Assembly (NCBI GenBank): GCA_031296355.1
Contig: JARLFX010000228.1
Location: forward strand, 20,375-84,374
Source of the DNA: Acidobacteriaceae bacterium
Lineage (GTDB): Bacteria > Acidobacteriota > Terriglobia > Terriglobales > Acidobacteriaceae
DNA: 64,000 bases
Reading direction: 5' to 3'
This document shows, one piece after another, positions 36,812 through 45,146 of the stretch. A program made the translations under genes and the position numbers. The first letter of the stretch is position 1; each line of letters begins with the position of its first letter. The notes under the pieces are model-generated. The model saw nothing but the letters and a program-made list of their open reading frames with translations, was not told the DNA's origin and made no database searches.

Positions 36812-37951
36812 TTATGGGGTTGTACTAATCAGGCTATGTTTCACGCGAGTAGTTCTCGCTTCTGCGGATGGAGGATAGAGTGCGAGCAGATCGTCCGCAG
36901 CGGCAATCACCTCGGCTACGCTGACTTCCTCAATTGCATAATTCGGTGGTGGCGGCGCCGGAAACCACGGCCCTTTGAGAATCCGTGCCCATGGCCGGCC
37001 CAGGGGCATCCATTCGACCGAATTCTGCCAGGCGGGCGCAATGACTACCAAAGGCAATTGCTGAGTGCGCGCCACGTGAAGACCTCCCGTATCGAGCGTA
37101 ATCGCAATATCGGCAAGAGAACATACGGCCGCCAGTTCTGCCACCGTGGTTTTTCCCGCAATCGATTCTGCCCCCGGGCCTATACGCTGAGCGAGAGCCT
37201 GCTGGACGGCCACATCGCTTGGCATACCGGTCAAGAGAACACACAAACCATGCTTGCGTATGAGATATTGCGCCACCTCAACAAAACGATCTTCAGGCCA
37301 GCGTGTAGGTTGTCCCCCGCTGGTGCGCGTTACCAACACCGCGGTCCCCTTTTCAGGATTACCGATTAAGTTGCGCGCAAGATTGATTTCTGACGATGAC
37401 AAGAAGAGCCGAGGCTCAATATCACGCGCATGGATTCCCAGTGGCGAAAGTGTGCTCAGGTTGATATTAATCTGGCTTTCCTGGCCACCTGCTGTGAGTG
37501 GAACATCGTACAGTGCAGGAACCTGCGTGAACCCAATTCTCAACGCCTTGCCGCCCAGTATAAGTGCAACAGCTGCAATGCGAGTGCGGCTGCTTCCCCG
37601 GGTAGTTATCAAGCAGAAGGCGCGTCCACTCCGATACTCCCGCCGCAGAAAGCGCGCCGCAGCCAGAGTATGGGTATAAGGATTAGGTGTGATCAGTACG
37701 CGGTCAATATACGGATTATTGCGCAGCGCCTGCGCTGCCAGACCGAACGTCGCGACGGTGATTCGTGCCTCTGGACGGGCTGCGCGCAGCGCTTCCAGCA
37801 TAGGTGTTTCATGAATGGAAGATCCCAGCGCGGGGTCGTAAAAGAAAAGCAGAAACTCCTGAATGCTGTCCAATTCACTTGGATTCACCCGGCCGCGCAG
37901 TAGTATCTCCGTTGACCTTATGAATGAAAAGATAAGCTTGCGAAGGTTCAT
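36812..37951 (-). CDS. Glycosyltransferase family 9 (heptosyltransferase-like)
   Basis: A 379-residue GT-B enzyme of family 9, the family of ADP-heptose:LPS heptosyltransferases. The N-terminal domain has LLFFYDPALGSSIHETPMLEALRAARPEARITVATF and NPYIDRVL; the C-terminal donor domain has SGGQPTRWPEDRFVEVAQYLI, VLLTGMPSDV, AGKTTVAELAAVCSLADIAITLDTGGLHVA (the family's D-T/S-G-x-x-H motif) and PAWQNSVEWMPLGRPW. Acts at the cytoplasmic face of the inner membrane on a lipid-linked acceptor. Sugar and acceptor are unknown. Likely in one operon with the flippase gene. Confidence 0.88.
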   Translation of the reverse strand: MNLRKLIFSFIRSTEILLRGRVNPSELDSIQEFLLFFYDPALGSSIHETPMLEALRAARPEARITVATFGLAAQALRNNPYIDRVLITPNPYTHTLAAARFLRREYRSGRAFCLITTRGSSRTRIAAVALILGGKALRIGFTQVPALYDVPLTAGGQESQININLSTLSPLGIHARDIEPRLFLSSSEINLARNLIGNPEKGTAVLVTRTSGGQPTRWPEDRFVEVAQYLIRKHGLCVLLTGMPSDVAVQQALAQRIGPGAESIAGKTTVAELAAVCSLADIAITLDTGGLHVARTQQLPLVVIAPAWQNSVEWMPLGRPWARILKGPWFPAPPPPNYAIEEVSVAEVIAAADDLLALYPPSAEARTTRVKHSLISTTP

Positions 37952-37963
37952 AGTGGTAGCGGG

Positions 37964-38488
37964 CTACATCTTGTAGCGGCCCATATCCTCGTCACCCAGG
38001 CCTTCAAGCCAGCGGCGCAACTCATCGGAGTTAATATTCTGTGCGCCATTGGCGGTTAGCTTGGAATTATCCAGCACCTGGCGGCTCACGTAGATCGGGC
38101 AATCCGAACGCAGTGCCAGCGCCAGTGCGTCAGATGGTCGTGCATCCATGGTCACCAGTTCCCCATCCTGATCCATCCAGATCACGGCGTAGAACGTATC
38201 GTCGCGCAGTTCAGAGACAACTACCTTCTTCACCTGCGCGTTCAATCCGCGGATAGCATTGCGCAGCAAGTCATGCGTCATCGGACGCGGCGGCGTGGCT
38301 TTCTCAATCTCCAGCGCAATGGCATTTGCCTCATACATCCCCACCCAGATCGGTAGCACCATCTCACTGTCCACATCCTTCAGCACAATGATCGGCATGT
38401 TGGTGACAGGGTCCATCATCAGGCCGCGAATCTTCATCTCCACATCGGGAGCAGCAGGCGCTTCGGGTTTGTTGAAAATATCCATCAC
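37964..38488 (-). CDS. Bifunctional nuclease family protein (DUF151)
   Basis: 174 residues. The DUF151/BFN domain spans about 18-150: MKIRGLMMDPVTNMPIIVLKD, LPIWVGMYEANAIALEIEK, RPMTHDLLRNAIRGL, VVVSELRDDTFYAVIWM and the strongly conserved DARPSDALALALRSDCPIYVS. Plant members have reported dual RNase/DNase activity; the bacterial role is unsettled. The acidic C-terminal tail ends LEGLGDEDMGRYKM. It begins 14 bp after miaB and ends 12 bp before the GT9 gene, in one minus-strand run, so it is probably cotranscribed with miaB. Confidence 0.9.
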   Translation of the reverse strand: MMDIFNKPEAPAAPDVEMKIRGLMMDPVTNMPIIVLKDVDSEMVLPIWVGMYEANAIALEIEKATPPRPMTHDLLRNAIRGLNAQVKKVVVSELRDDTFYAVIWMDQDGELVTMDARPSDALALALRSDCPIYVSRQVLDNSKLTANGAQNINSDELRRWLEGLGDEDMGRYKM

Positions 38489-38502
38489 TCTACTTCTGCA
38501 TC

Positions 38503-39825
38503 CTAATTCGCTACGGCTGCTTCGCCAAGCAGGCTGTTCGGCATGGTCTGTGTAATGCGCACCCGCAGGTAGCTGCCAATGGCAGGCAGAATAGGTTGCG
38601 AAGTGGTGAAGTTCACCGTCTTATTCTGTGAGCTGCGCCCCGTTATCTGCCCTCGCTGCGGATTGTAGCTCTCCACCATCACTTCCACCAGTTCGCCCAG
38701 GTGCCGTGCATAGTGCAGCCGCTGAATCTCCCGTTGCCGGTCGTTCAACTGCTTCAAGCGGGCCATCTTCACTTCGTCAGGAATACTGTCTGCCATGTGG
38801 ATAGCGGGGGTATTGGGCCGCGGCGAAAATTTGAACGCAAAGATCGCATCGTACTTTACCTCATCCATCATCGTGAGCGTCTGTTCAAAGTCTTCATCCG
38901 TCTCACCCGGAAAACCGACGATCATATCGCTGGTGATAGAGATATCCCGCTTCGCCGCCTTGATCCAGCTCATGCGCTCCAGATACCACTCGCGCGTGTA
39001 CTCGCGCGCCATCGCCTTCAGCACGGAGCTGGAGCCGCTCTGCACTGGTAGATGTACATGGTCACATAGCGCAGGAGAGGCGTCGATGGCCTCCACAATA
39101 TCCCGCGTGAAATCGCGCGGATGCGATGTCGTAAAGCGCACCCGGCGAATGCCATTGATCTCGCCGATGGAGAGCAGCAGTTCCGCGAACGTCTTCTTCC
39201 CTGTCGGATCGACGTAGGAATTTACATTCTGTCCCAGCAGTTGAATCTCGGTATACCCACTATCGGCCATACGCCGCGCTTCGCGCAGCACAGACTCCGC
39301 CGTGCGGCTACGTTCTTTGCCGCGTGTATACGGCACCACGCAGTACGCGCAGAATTTGTCACAGCCTTCAATGATGGTGATGTAGCCGCGGTGTGGATTG
39401 GCGCGCGAAGTGAATTCAGTTTCAAACGTCTCATCGGTCTGGCGATCGTCCAGGCCGGTAATGCGCGTCTCACCCGCCTCCAGCCGCACCAGCATCTGCG
39501 GAAGGTTGCGGTAGCTGGCGGAACCAGATACGAGCGACACATACGGCGCCCGCTCGAAGATCTTCTCGCCTTCCTGCTGCGCCACACAGCCCAGCACGGC
39601 AAACTTCTTGCCCTCGCCCTGCATCGCTTTATACTCATTCAACCGATGGAAGACCTTCTGCTCCGCCTTATCGCGGATGGAACAGGTGTTGTAGAGGATC
39701 AGCTCCGCATTGGCCTCATCTTCTACGCGGGCATAGCCTTCCTGCTCCAGCGTGCCAATAACTTTTTCCGAGTCATGGGCATTCATCTGGCAGCCAAATG
39801 TTTCAATGTAGAAGGTCTTTGCCAT
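38503..39825 (-). CDS. miaB: tRNA-2-methylthio-N6-isopentenyladenosine synthase
   Basis: A 440-residue radical-SAM methylthiotransferase that adds a methylthio group to i6A37 of tRNAs. The N-terminal UPF0004 domain has FYIETFGCQMNAHDSE, YNTCSIRDKAE and VLGCVAQQEG, whose three cysteines hold the auxiliary [4Fe-4S]. The radical-SAM loop is EGCDKFCAYCVVPYTRGKERSR (CxxxCxxC). Further blocks are LLGQNVNSY, LPVQSGSSSVLKAM and MIVGFPGETDEDFEQTL. A TRAM RNA-binding domain (about 375-435, GELVEVMVE...GRSSQNKTVNF) ends the protein. Typical length. Confidence 0.97.
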   Translation of the reverse strand: MAKTFYIETFGCQMNAHDSEKVIGTLEQEGYARVEDEANAELILYNTCSIRDKAEQKVFHRLNEYKAMQGEGKKFAVLGCVAQQEGEKIFERAPYVSLVSGSASYRNLPQMLVRLEAGETRITGLDDRQTDETFETEFTSRANPHRGYITIIEGCDKFCAYCVVPYTRGKERSRTAESVLREARRMADSGYTEIQLLGQNVNSYVDPTGKKTFAELLLSIGEINGIRRVRFTTSHPRDFTRDIVEAIDASPALCDHVHLPVQSGSSSVLKAMAREYTREWYLERMSWIKAAKRDISITSDMIVGFPGETDEDFEQTLTMMDEVKYDAIFAFKFSPRPNTPAIHMADSIPDEVKMARLKQLNDRQREIQRLHYARHLGELVEVMVESYNPQRGQITGRSSQNKTVNFTTSQPILPAIGSYLRVRITQTMPNSLLGEAAVAN

Positions 39826-39857
39826 CGCACTATCAGTATAGTGCGGTACTCATGAAA

Positions 39858-40595
39858 TCAGGCAGCTGGCTTCTCTTGCACTGGCTCTCTCCAATAGCCC
39901 TGATCGCGCATAAAGTAGCTTGGGTTCCATGTATTCAACGCGGTACGCAGAAACATCAGCGCAATGCGCCCATGGCCCATCTTTTGGAAGCGCCGGTTGC
40001 TGGTGTACACCTTCCCCGGCAGAATGCCAAAGCGCCGCACCGCGACCTTCTTCGTCAGTAGGTAATCCTCTGCGTACAACGCCTGCTCGTGGAACCCGCC
40101 CAGCCTGTCGAATTCAGCTTTATCGAAAAGCAGGAACATCCCTGTGCCGAAAGGTGCAAAGACGCTCGCGATGCGTTGCGCCACGTTGTTCGCTGCAAAG
40201 AGCAAATCGTCGCGAAATAATCCAAACGTGCAGCCGATGCTGGTCGTCAGGCAGTGCAGTTGCCGGCACTGCATCACCTCCACTGCTCTGCGCAACATGG
40301 TGCGATCTCGCAGTTCTACATCCGCATCAAGAAAGAGTACGTAGCGAGTATCAGCCAGTCTTGCGCCCGAATTTCTCCCGACAGCAGGCAGGCCGCCCGG
40401 GATAATCGTGATGTTGAGACGATCGGCGAACGCCATGGCCGCCGCAACCGTGTTGTCCGTTGAGTTCGCATCAGCAACGTACACTTTCGTATGCTGCAAG
40501 AGCGGGTAGTCCTGCCTGCTCAAAGAGGTCAGCAACCTCGGCAGGTTCCAGGCCTCGTTCCGAGCTGGAATAACGATCGTAAGCTGGGGATTCAT
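39858..40595 (-). CDS. Glycosyltransferase family 2
   Basis: A 245-residue GT-A enzyme. The N-terminus LTIVIPARNEAWNLPRLLTSL, then VYVADANSTDNT and the metal-binding YVLFLDADVELRD (DxD) are standard GT2 features; GMFLLFDKAEFDRLGGF and YAEDYLLTKKV mark the acceptor half. It ends with a basic segment and no clear transmembrane helices. MNPQLTIVIPAR at 40595 is the natural start, which makes the gene overlap the upstream phosphoesterase by 125 bp in another frame. Presumably transfers a sugar to a lipid or glycan acceptor; specificity unknown. Confidence 0.87.
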   Translation of the reverse strand: MNPQLTIVIPARNEAWNLPRLLTSLSRQDYPLLQHTKVYVADANSTDNTVAAAMAFADRLNITIIPGGLPAVGRNSGARLADTRYVLFLDADVELRDRTMLRRAVEVMQCRQLHCLTTSIGCTFGLFRDDLLFAANNVAQRIASVFAPFGTGMFLLFDKAEFDRLGGFHEQALYAEDYLLTKKVAVRRFGILPGKVYTSNRRFQKMGHGRIALMFLRTALNTWNPSYFMRDQGYWREPVQEKPAA

Positions 40596-41325
40596 CGGCA
40601 GCTCCTTCGTAGAGATTGATGCGTACACCTGCTTCTGACACCGTGATATAGGTCGGCGTTTCATCCACCCACGAACCGGTATTGAAGTACTGCACGCCGT
40701 CCTTCGTGCGTTCGTCGGCCACATGGGTATGCCCGCAGAAGACGCGATCCACATGCCCCATCCTCGCGTAGGCCAGCGCTCCCGAAGCCACCTTCTCCGT
40801 CAGCCGCAGCCATCGCGTATTGAACCGGTCCATATGGCGCGTCACAAATTTATTCGGGCTGTCCACCATCTGCAGGTAGTGGTATATCTCCACCCCAATG
40901 CGGCTGATCAGCAGGTTGCGGCTCACAAACCGGTCAAACTGGTGCCCATGGATCGCCAGGTGGCGCTTGCCCGCATACTCCCACACGTACCGCTTGTACA
41001 CCGGAATGCCGACGAGATGCGACATGATCTTTGAGAGCCCCTCATCGTGGTTGCCCTCTACCCAGATCACCTTCACCTGCCGCTTCGGATTTGAGAGCTT
41101 TCGCAGCGCACCCAGAAACTTCCAGTGGTCGCCGGTCAACCGGCTGAAGTTCAGGTCAGAGAAGATGTCGCCCAGCAGAATAAGTTGGCGGTACTCCACA
41201 GCATGCAGCAGTTGCAGAGCCTCCCGCGCCTTGCTCATCTCCGAACCAAGGTGCAGGTCAGAGAGGATCAGCGTGTCATGCTGCTCCCTGTTGGGCTCCG
41301 GGCGATCAAATGACGGGCGGTACAT
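40471..41325 (-). CDS. LpxH-like metallophosphoesterase
   Basis: 284 residues from MYRPSFDRPEPNREQHD. All calcineurin-type metal motifs are present: LILSDLHLGS (DxH), LLGDIFSDLNF, VEGNHDEG (GNHD), AIHGHQFD and FCGHTHVA (GHTH). It resembles UDP-2,3-diacylglucosamine diphosphatase-type enzymes of lipid A synthesis and their YbbF/LpxH relatives, fitting the envelope cluster, but a generic phosphoesterase is possible. An in-frame ATG at 41418 would add 31 unconvincing residues. The final 41 codons overlap the GT2 gene. Confidence 0.83.
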   Translation of the reverse strand: MYRPSFDRPEPNREQHDTLILSDLHLGSEMSKAREALQLLHAVEYRQLILLGDIFSDLNFSRLTGDHWKFLGALRKLSNPKRQVKVIWVEGNHDEGLSKIMSHLVGIPVYKRYVWEYAGKRHLAIHGHQFDRFVSRNLLISRIGVEIYHYLQMVDSPNKFVTRHMDRFNTRWLRLTEKVASGALAYARMGHVDRVFCGHTHVADERTKDGVQYFNTGSWVDETPTYITVSEAGVRINLYEGAADESPAYDRYSSSERGLEPAEVADLFEQAGLPALAAYESVRC

Positions 41326-41516
41326 AGACGGCGTCTCCTGCACTGTGATCTGCTTCCAGAGTGCCTGCCCTACATGAAATAAAGATGAATCGGCGTTGAA
41401 TCCTGCGCGGAGGAACACAGAGATATACCTGCACCGCCGCCTCCGCCCTTGGCATCCAAACCAGTAGAGTCAACCTGCTGCAAATCAACGCAGTGCAGTA
41501 CAGTGTGAGAAAGCCT

Positions 41517-42059
41517 ATGACGATTGCAAAGAAAAAATCCGGCGCCGGCCACGCTCCCGCGTTGCTCAACCAGGCCCTGGGCAGCCGTGTAAACCGCTGC
41601 TTCGGCTGCGGCCCTGCCAACAACTACGGCCTGAAGCTGCGCTTCCGCCTCGACCACGAGACCAACACCACCATCGCCCGCGTCAAACTCAGCAGTCGCT
41701 ACGAAGGCCCTCCCGGCCACATCCACGGCGGCATCATCGCCACCCTGCTTGACGAAGCGATGGGCAAGGTCAACAAACTCTTTGACACCGTGTCTATGAC
41801 GCGGCACATGGAGATCAATTACCTGCGCCCCTCGCCCCTGAACCAGACGCATACCGTCACCGGCCGCTTTGTCCGTCGCGAGGGCCGCAAGATGTTTATG
41901 GAAGGCGAGGTCCGCAACGCTGCGGGCGAGTTGCTGGCGCAGAGCAAGGGGCTTTTCATCGTGATTGACCCGGTGGCTCTCTTTGCCCGTCAGACCCGCC
42001 ACCGCATCGAAGGAGCCTGCCCTGTTGCGGTCCCCACCAGCAAGCGCAAGACGCCATAG
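41517..42059 (+). CDS. Hotdog-fold thioesterase (PaaI-like)
   Basis: 180 residues. NRCFGCGPANNYGLKLRF at the N-terminus and GHIHGGIIATLLDEAMGKVN (HGG active-site motif with the following Asp/Glu) identify a PaaI/4HBT hotdog thioesterase that hydrolyses acyl- or aryl-CoA. INYLRPSPLNQTHTVTGRFVRREGRKMFMEGEV forms the beta sheet. A Lys-rich N-terminus and a basic tail (TSKRKTP) flank the domain. An in-frame ATG 24 bp upstream is less likely. Divergent from the phosphoesterase; substrate unknown. Confidence 0.87.
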   Translation: MTIAKKKSGAGHAPALLNQALGSRVNRCFGCGPANNYGLKLRFRLDHETNTTIARVKLSSRYEGPPGHIHGGIIATLLDEAMGKVNKLFDTVSMTRHMEINYLRPSPLNQTHTVTGRFVRREGRKMFMEGEVRNAAGELLAQSKGLFIVIDPVALFARQTRHRIEGACPVAVPTSKRKTP

Positions 42060-42084
42060 CGCCTCAGCCTAATCCCCTATTTTC

Positions 42085-42113
42085 TGTCATTCTGAGCGTA
42101 GCGAAGAATCTGC
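42085..42113. repeat. Dispersed short repeat, copy 2
   Basis: TGTCATTCTGAGCGTAGCGA followed by AGAATCTGC: the reverse complement of the unit at 10884-10912, with one or two changes. It lies in the 172-bp gap between the thioesterase gene and pdxS; the rest of that gap shows no gene. Confidence 0.8.
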
Positions 42114-42231
42114 TTTTCGCGAATCTGCAATTCTGCGAACATCCTTGATTTATGCACAAACTCCGGACTCGTCGCCATCGCGTCCATCACCCCTGCCCGA
42201 AACTGCTAAACTTGAGTTTTAGGAGATTTTC

Positions 42232-43200
42232 ATGGCAGTGACAGGTTCAGACCACAGCAAGAATGGACACAGCAGCACCGGCGCGTCGCTACGGCTGAAG
42301 ACCGGCCTCGCCGAGATGCTGAAGGGCGGCGTCATCATGGATGTGATGAACGTCGAGCAGGCCCGCATTGCAGAAGAAGCAGGCGCAACGTCGGTGATGG
42401 CGCTGGAGCGCGTCCCCGCCATGATCCGCGCCGAAGGCGGCGTGGCCCGCATGGCCAACCCCAAGCTCATCAAAGAGATTATGGCTGCCGTGTCCATCCC
42501 GGTCATGGCCAAGGCCCGCATCGGCCACATTGCCGAAGCGCAGATTCTGCAGCAGCTCGGCGTCGACTTTATCGACGAGAGCGAAGTCCTCACCCCCGCT
42601 GACGGCGCGCACCACATTGACAAGCATGCCTTCACCACCCCATTTGTCTGCGGGGCGCGCAACCTCGGCGAAGCCCTCCGCCGCATCGCCGAAGGCGCAG
42701 CCATGATCCGCACCAAGGGCGAAGCTGGCACCGGCGACGTCGTTCATGCCGTGCAGCACATGCGCCAGATCGTGCGCGAGATGAAGGCCCTCACCGTCCT
42801 CAGCGAGCAGGAGCTCTATCTCGCCGCCAAGGAGCATCAGGCAGCCTACGAACTCATCCGCATGGTCGCGCAGACCGGCAAGCTCCCCGTGCCCAACTAC
42901 TCCGCCGGTGGCATCGCCACCCCGGCAGACGCAGCCCTCATGATGCAGCTCGGCGCCGAAGCAGTTTTCGTCGGTTCCGGCATCTTCATGAAGGAGCGCG
43001 CCACCCCGCTGGACGTCGAGCACGACAAGAAAGAGCGCGAAGAAGCCGTCTCCCGCGCCAAAGCCATCGTGATCGCGACCACACACTTCAACGATGCGAA
43101 GATATTGGCGGAAGCAGCCGAAGCCGTAACCGGAACCATGAAGGGTCTCGCCGCTGCCGCGATTGAAGAGAAGGATCTGCTGCAGACTCGCGGCTGGTAG
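42232..43200 (+). CDS. pdxS: Pyridoxal 5'-phosphate synthase, PdxS subunit
   Basis: The 322-residue synthase subunit that builds PLP from ribose-5-phosphate, glyceraldehyde-3-phosphate and ammonia delivered by PdxT. The family blocks are intact: [30 protein letters not shown] (first catalytic Lys in [10 protein letters not shown] region), [79 protein letters not shown] (second Lys) and [31 protein letters not shown] 25-residue non-conserved N-terminal extension precedes the core. RBS AGGAG (42221-42225). pdxT lies 186 bp downstream. Confidence 0.97.
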   Translation: MAVTGSDHSKNGHSSTGASLRLKTGLAEMLKGGVIMDVMNVEQARIAEEAGATSVMALERVPAMIRAEGGVARMANPKLIKEIMAAVSIPVMAKARIGHIAEAQILQQLGVDFIDESEVLTPADGAHHIDKHAFTTPFVCGARNLGEALRRIAEGAAMIRTKGEAGTGDVVHAVQHMRQIVREMKALTVLSEQELYLAAKEHQAAYELIRMVAQTGKLPVPNYSAGGIATPADAALMMQLGAEAVFVGSGIFMKERATPLDVEHDKKEREEAVSRAKAIVIATTHFNDAKILAEAAEAVTGTMKGLAAAAIEEKDLLQTRGW

Positions 43201-43283
43201 TCCTGCATCGATTCTTCGGCTTTGCTCAAGGCAAGCGCAGAATCGCTTCGCAGGGTTATCTCGTGCGCTATTCTCACCCCAAC

Positions 43284-43368
43284 CGTCATCCTGAGCGCAG
43301 CGAAGGATCCCAGTATTTCTCAGCTCTTCACTGCGCTCAGAATGACGAAGTAAGCGTTCAGAATGACA
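43284..43368. repeat. Dispersed short repeat, inverted pair (copy 3 and partial copy 4)
   Basis: CGTCATCCTGAGCGCAGCGA-AGGATCCC (43284-43311) is followed in inverse orientation by CACTGCGCTCAGAATGACG (43329-43347) and a further partial unit GCGTTCAGAATGACA (43354-43368). The inverted arms can form a long stem just upstream of pdxT. The rest of the 186-bp gap contains degraded repeat-like sequence (43211-43255). Confidence 0.75.
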
Positions 43369-43386
43369 AAACCCCAGAACAATTCG

Positions 43387-43989
43387 ATGCTTAAGATTGG
43401 CGTCCTCGCCATCCAGGGCAACTTCGCCGCCCACTCCCACGCTCTGGCTGAGGTTGGCGCGCTCGCCATCGAAGTGCGCAAGCCCGAAGAACTAAAAAAC
43501 CTCGACGGCCTCATCATTCCCGGTGGCGAATCCACCACCATCCTGAAATTCCTCGAGCGCGGCGACTTCTTCACCACCCTCCAGCATTTCGTGCAGACCA
43601 TGCCAACCTTCGGCACCTGTGCTGGCTGCATCCTGCTGGCGAAGAACGTGCAGAAGCCAGCGCAGCGCTCCCTCGGCGTCCTTGACGTCACCGTGGAGCG
43701 CAACGCCTACGGCCGCCAGAACGACTCCATCATCCTCAACGAGTCCACCTCTCTGCCTGGCGGCCCGCTGGAGATGGTCTTCATCCGCGCCCCCCGCATC
43801 ACCCAGGTTGCCCCCGCCGTAGAAGTCCTCGCCCGCCGCGACGGTGATGCCGCGCTCGTCCGCGAAGGCCACCTCATGGCCGCTACCTTTCACCCGGAAA
43901 TGTCCGCCGACACCCGCGTCCACCAGATGTTCGTAGACCTCGTCCGCGCCCACAAAGAGCACGTTACAGCCACCAGTCTGTCGTCATAA
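43387..43989 (+). CDS. pdxT: Pyridoxal 5'-phosphate synthase glutaminase subunit PdxT
   Basis: A 200-residue class I-type glutaminase that feeds ammonia to PdxS. KIGVLAIQGNFAAHSHAL, LIIPGGESTTI, the nucleophile Cys in FGTCAGCILLAK, the FIRAPRI block and the catalytic His-Glu in ATFHPEMSADTRVHQMF are present. Start ATG 43387 gives the usual PdxT N-terminus; an ATG at 43363 lies inside the repeat and is rejected. The adjacent pdxS supplies its partner, though the repeat-filled gap may create separate regulation. Confidence 0.95.
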   Translation: MLKIGVLAIQGNFAAHSHALAEVGALAIEVRKPEELKNLDGLIIPGGESTTILKFLERGDFFTTLQHFVQTMPTFGTCAGCILLAKNVQKPAQRSLGVLDVTVERNAYGRQNDSIILNESTSLPGGPLEMVFIRAPRITQVAPAVEVLARRDGDAALVREGHLMAATFHPEMSADTRVHQMFVDLVRAHKEHVTATSLSS

Positions 43990-44130
43990 CCCCACCCCGG
44001 GCAGGAATTTCAACCATTACCGGTAGCCGCGCAGATGTTATTTCTGATACATCTTGTGCCTGAACTCTGCGCTGGTGCATCCAATCCCCAGCCAGACAAT
44101 CTTCTGAGCTCTCAATACCCCGGATGCACT

Positions 44131-44931
44131 ATGCCGACCCTCACCCCACCGCCGGTTTACACCCCTGACAAGAAAAAACGGAAGGATCGCGCCCCGCAGG
44201 GCCCGGGTTCAGGCGGCAAGCCCCCTTACCTGAAGCGCACTGGCGGCGGTGGCGATGGCGACGACGGTGGCGACGATCATCGCCGCAATGGCCACGGCCC
44301 CGGCGAACGTCTGCGCCGCGCGCGTCCCGCCATGCTCTTCTTCCTGCTGGCCGATTCCGTCGGTTTCCTGATCCTCATCGTGCTCTTCCTGGTGGGCCGG
44401 ACCGGTCAGGTTGCCCACATTGGCCCCACCGGCGTCATCATGGACCGCTGGCACGCCATCCCCATCCCCCCCATCCTGTGGCTCAACACCGCCATTCTCC
44501 TGCTAAGCAGCGTCACCATGGAACTCGCCCGCCGGCATATTTTCAACGAAGAAGATGTGATGGATGAGTGGCTCGGCCTCGGCAAACCCGCCGCGCGCCG
44601 CGCCATGCCCTGGCTGCTCGCCACTTGTCTGCTCGGTGTGCTCTTTCTCGTCGGCCAGTGGATGGCTTGGGCGCAGCTCGCCACGCGCCGCGGCTACCTC
44701 GCCGTCTACCAGAACGCCACGGTCAGCCGCAGCTACTTCAACCTATTCACCGGCTTCCACGCCGTGCATCTGGTGTTCGCGCTCATGGGTCTCTCGGTTT
44801 GCGTAGGCACACTGCTCTACGCCCGGCGGCTGGAGACGCGACAGGTCTGGCTGGATACAGCATCGTGGTGCTGGCATGCCATGGGGATCTTCTGGATTGC
44901 GTTATTTTCCGTGCTCGTCTGGGGACAGTAA
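44131..44931 (+). CDS. Heme-copper oxidase subunit III-like membrane protein
   Basis: 266 residues. The N-terminal 75 are soluble, basic and then very Gly/Asp-rich (TGGGGDGDDGGDDHRRNGHG). Five transmembrane helices follow (about 70-90, 115-132, 162-180, 200-225, 245-264). FTGFHAVHLVFALMGL and WCWHAMGIFWIALFSVLVWG are the diagnostic last helices of cytochrome oxidase subunit III. No subunit I or II gene is in the window, so it is a stand-alone copy. ATG 44131 was chosen because upstream in-frame sequence is not protein-like. Confidence 0.85.
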   Translation: MPTLTPPPVYTPDKKKRKDRAPQGPGSGGKPPYLKRTGGGGDGDDGGDDHRRNGHGPGERLRRARPAMLFFLLADSVGFLILIVLFLVGRTGQVAHIGPTGVIMDRWHAIPIPPILWLNTAILLLSSVTMELARRHIFNEEDVMDEWLGLGKPAARRAMPWLLATCLLGVLFLVGQWMAWAQLATRRGYLAVYQNATVSRSYFNLFTGFHAVHLVFALMGLSVCVGTLLYARRLETRQVWLDTASWCWHAMGIFWIALFSVLVWGQ

Positions 44932-44936
44932 TACGG

Positions 44937-45146
44937 CTAGCAGCCGCCGCCCACAAAGTGAACAATCTCCAGCTTATCGCCGTCGCTCACCGGGGTAGCA
45001 GCCCATTGCGTGCGCTGGATGATGGTGCCGTTGTGCTCCACCGCAATGCGGTCGCCCTTCAGCTCCAGTGCGGCGATCAGTTGGTCCAGCGTAGCGCCGG
45101 CGGCGAGTTCTAGTAGGCGCGAATGCCCGTTAATTGTGAAGTTCAT
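44937..45146 (-). CDS. ThiS/MoaD-like sulfur carrier protein
   Basis: A 69-residue ubiquitin-fold sulfur carrier of ThiS type (NFTINGHSRLLELAAGATLDQLIAALEL...GDRIAVEHNGTIIQRTQWAATPVSDGDKLEIVHFVGGG). The family receives sulfur as a C-terminal thiocarboxylate for thiazole (thiamine) synthesis and must end in Gly-Gly. Here a cysteine follows (VGGGC-stop, checked on the sequence), so trimming or an alternative role would be needed. No other thi gene is adjacent. It overlaps the upstream unknown gene by 17 bp, which suggests translational coupling. Confidence 0.85.
   Translation of the reverse strand: MNFTINGHSRLLELAAGATLDQLIAALELKGDRIAVEHNGTIIQRTQWAATPVSDGDKLEIVHFVGGGC

Noticed and set aside
34066..41325. 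Genomic island integrated at tRNA-Ser
   Set aside because: No integrase, no direct repeat of the tRNA end was spotted, and miaB and the DUF151 gene inside the run are housekeeping genes; only the local decay is reported.
43363..43386. Earlier ATG for PdxT
   Set aside because: It is part of the dispersed repeat (GAATGACA); the family start MLKIGVLAIQGNFAAHSH is at 43387.
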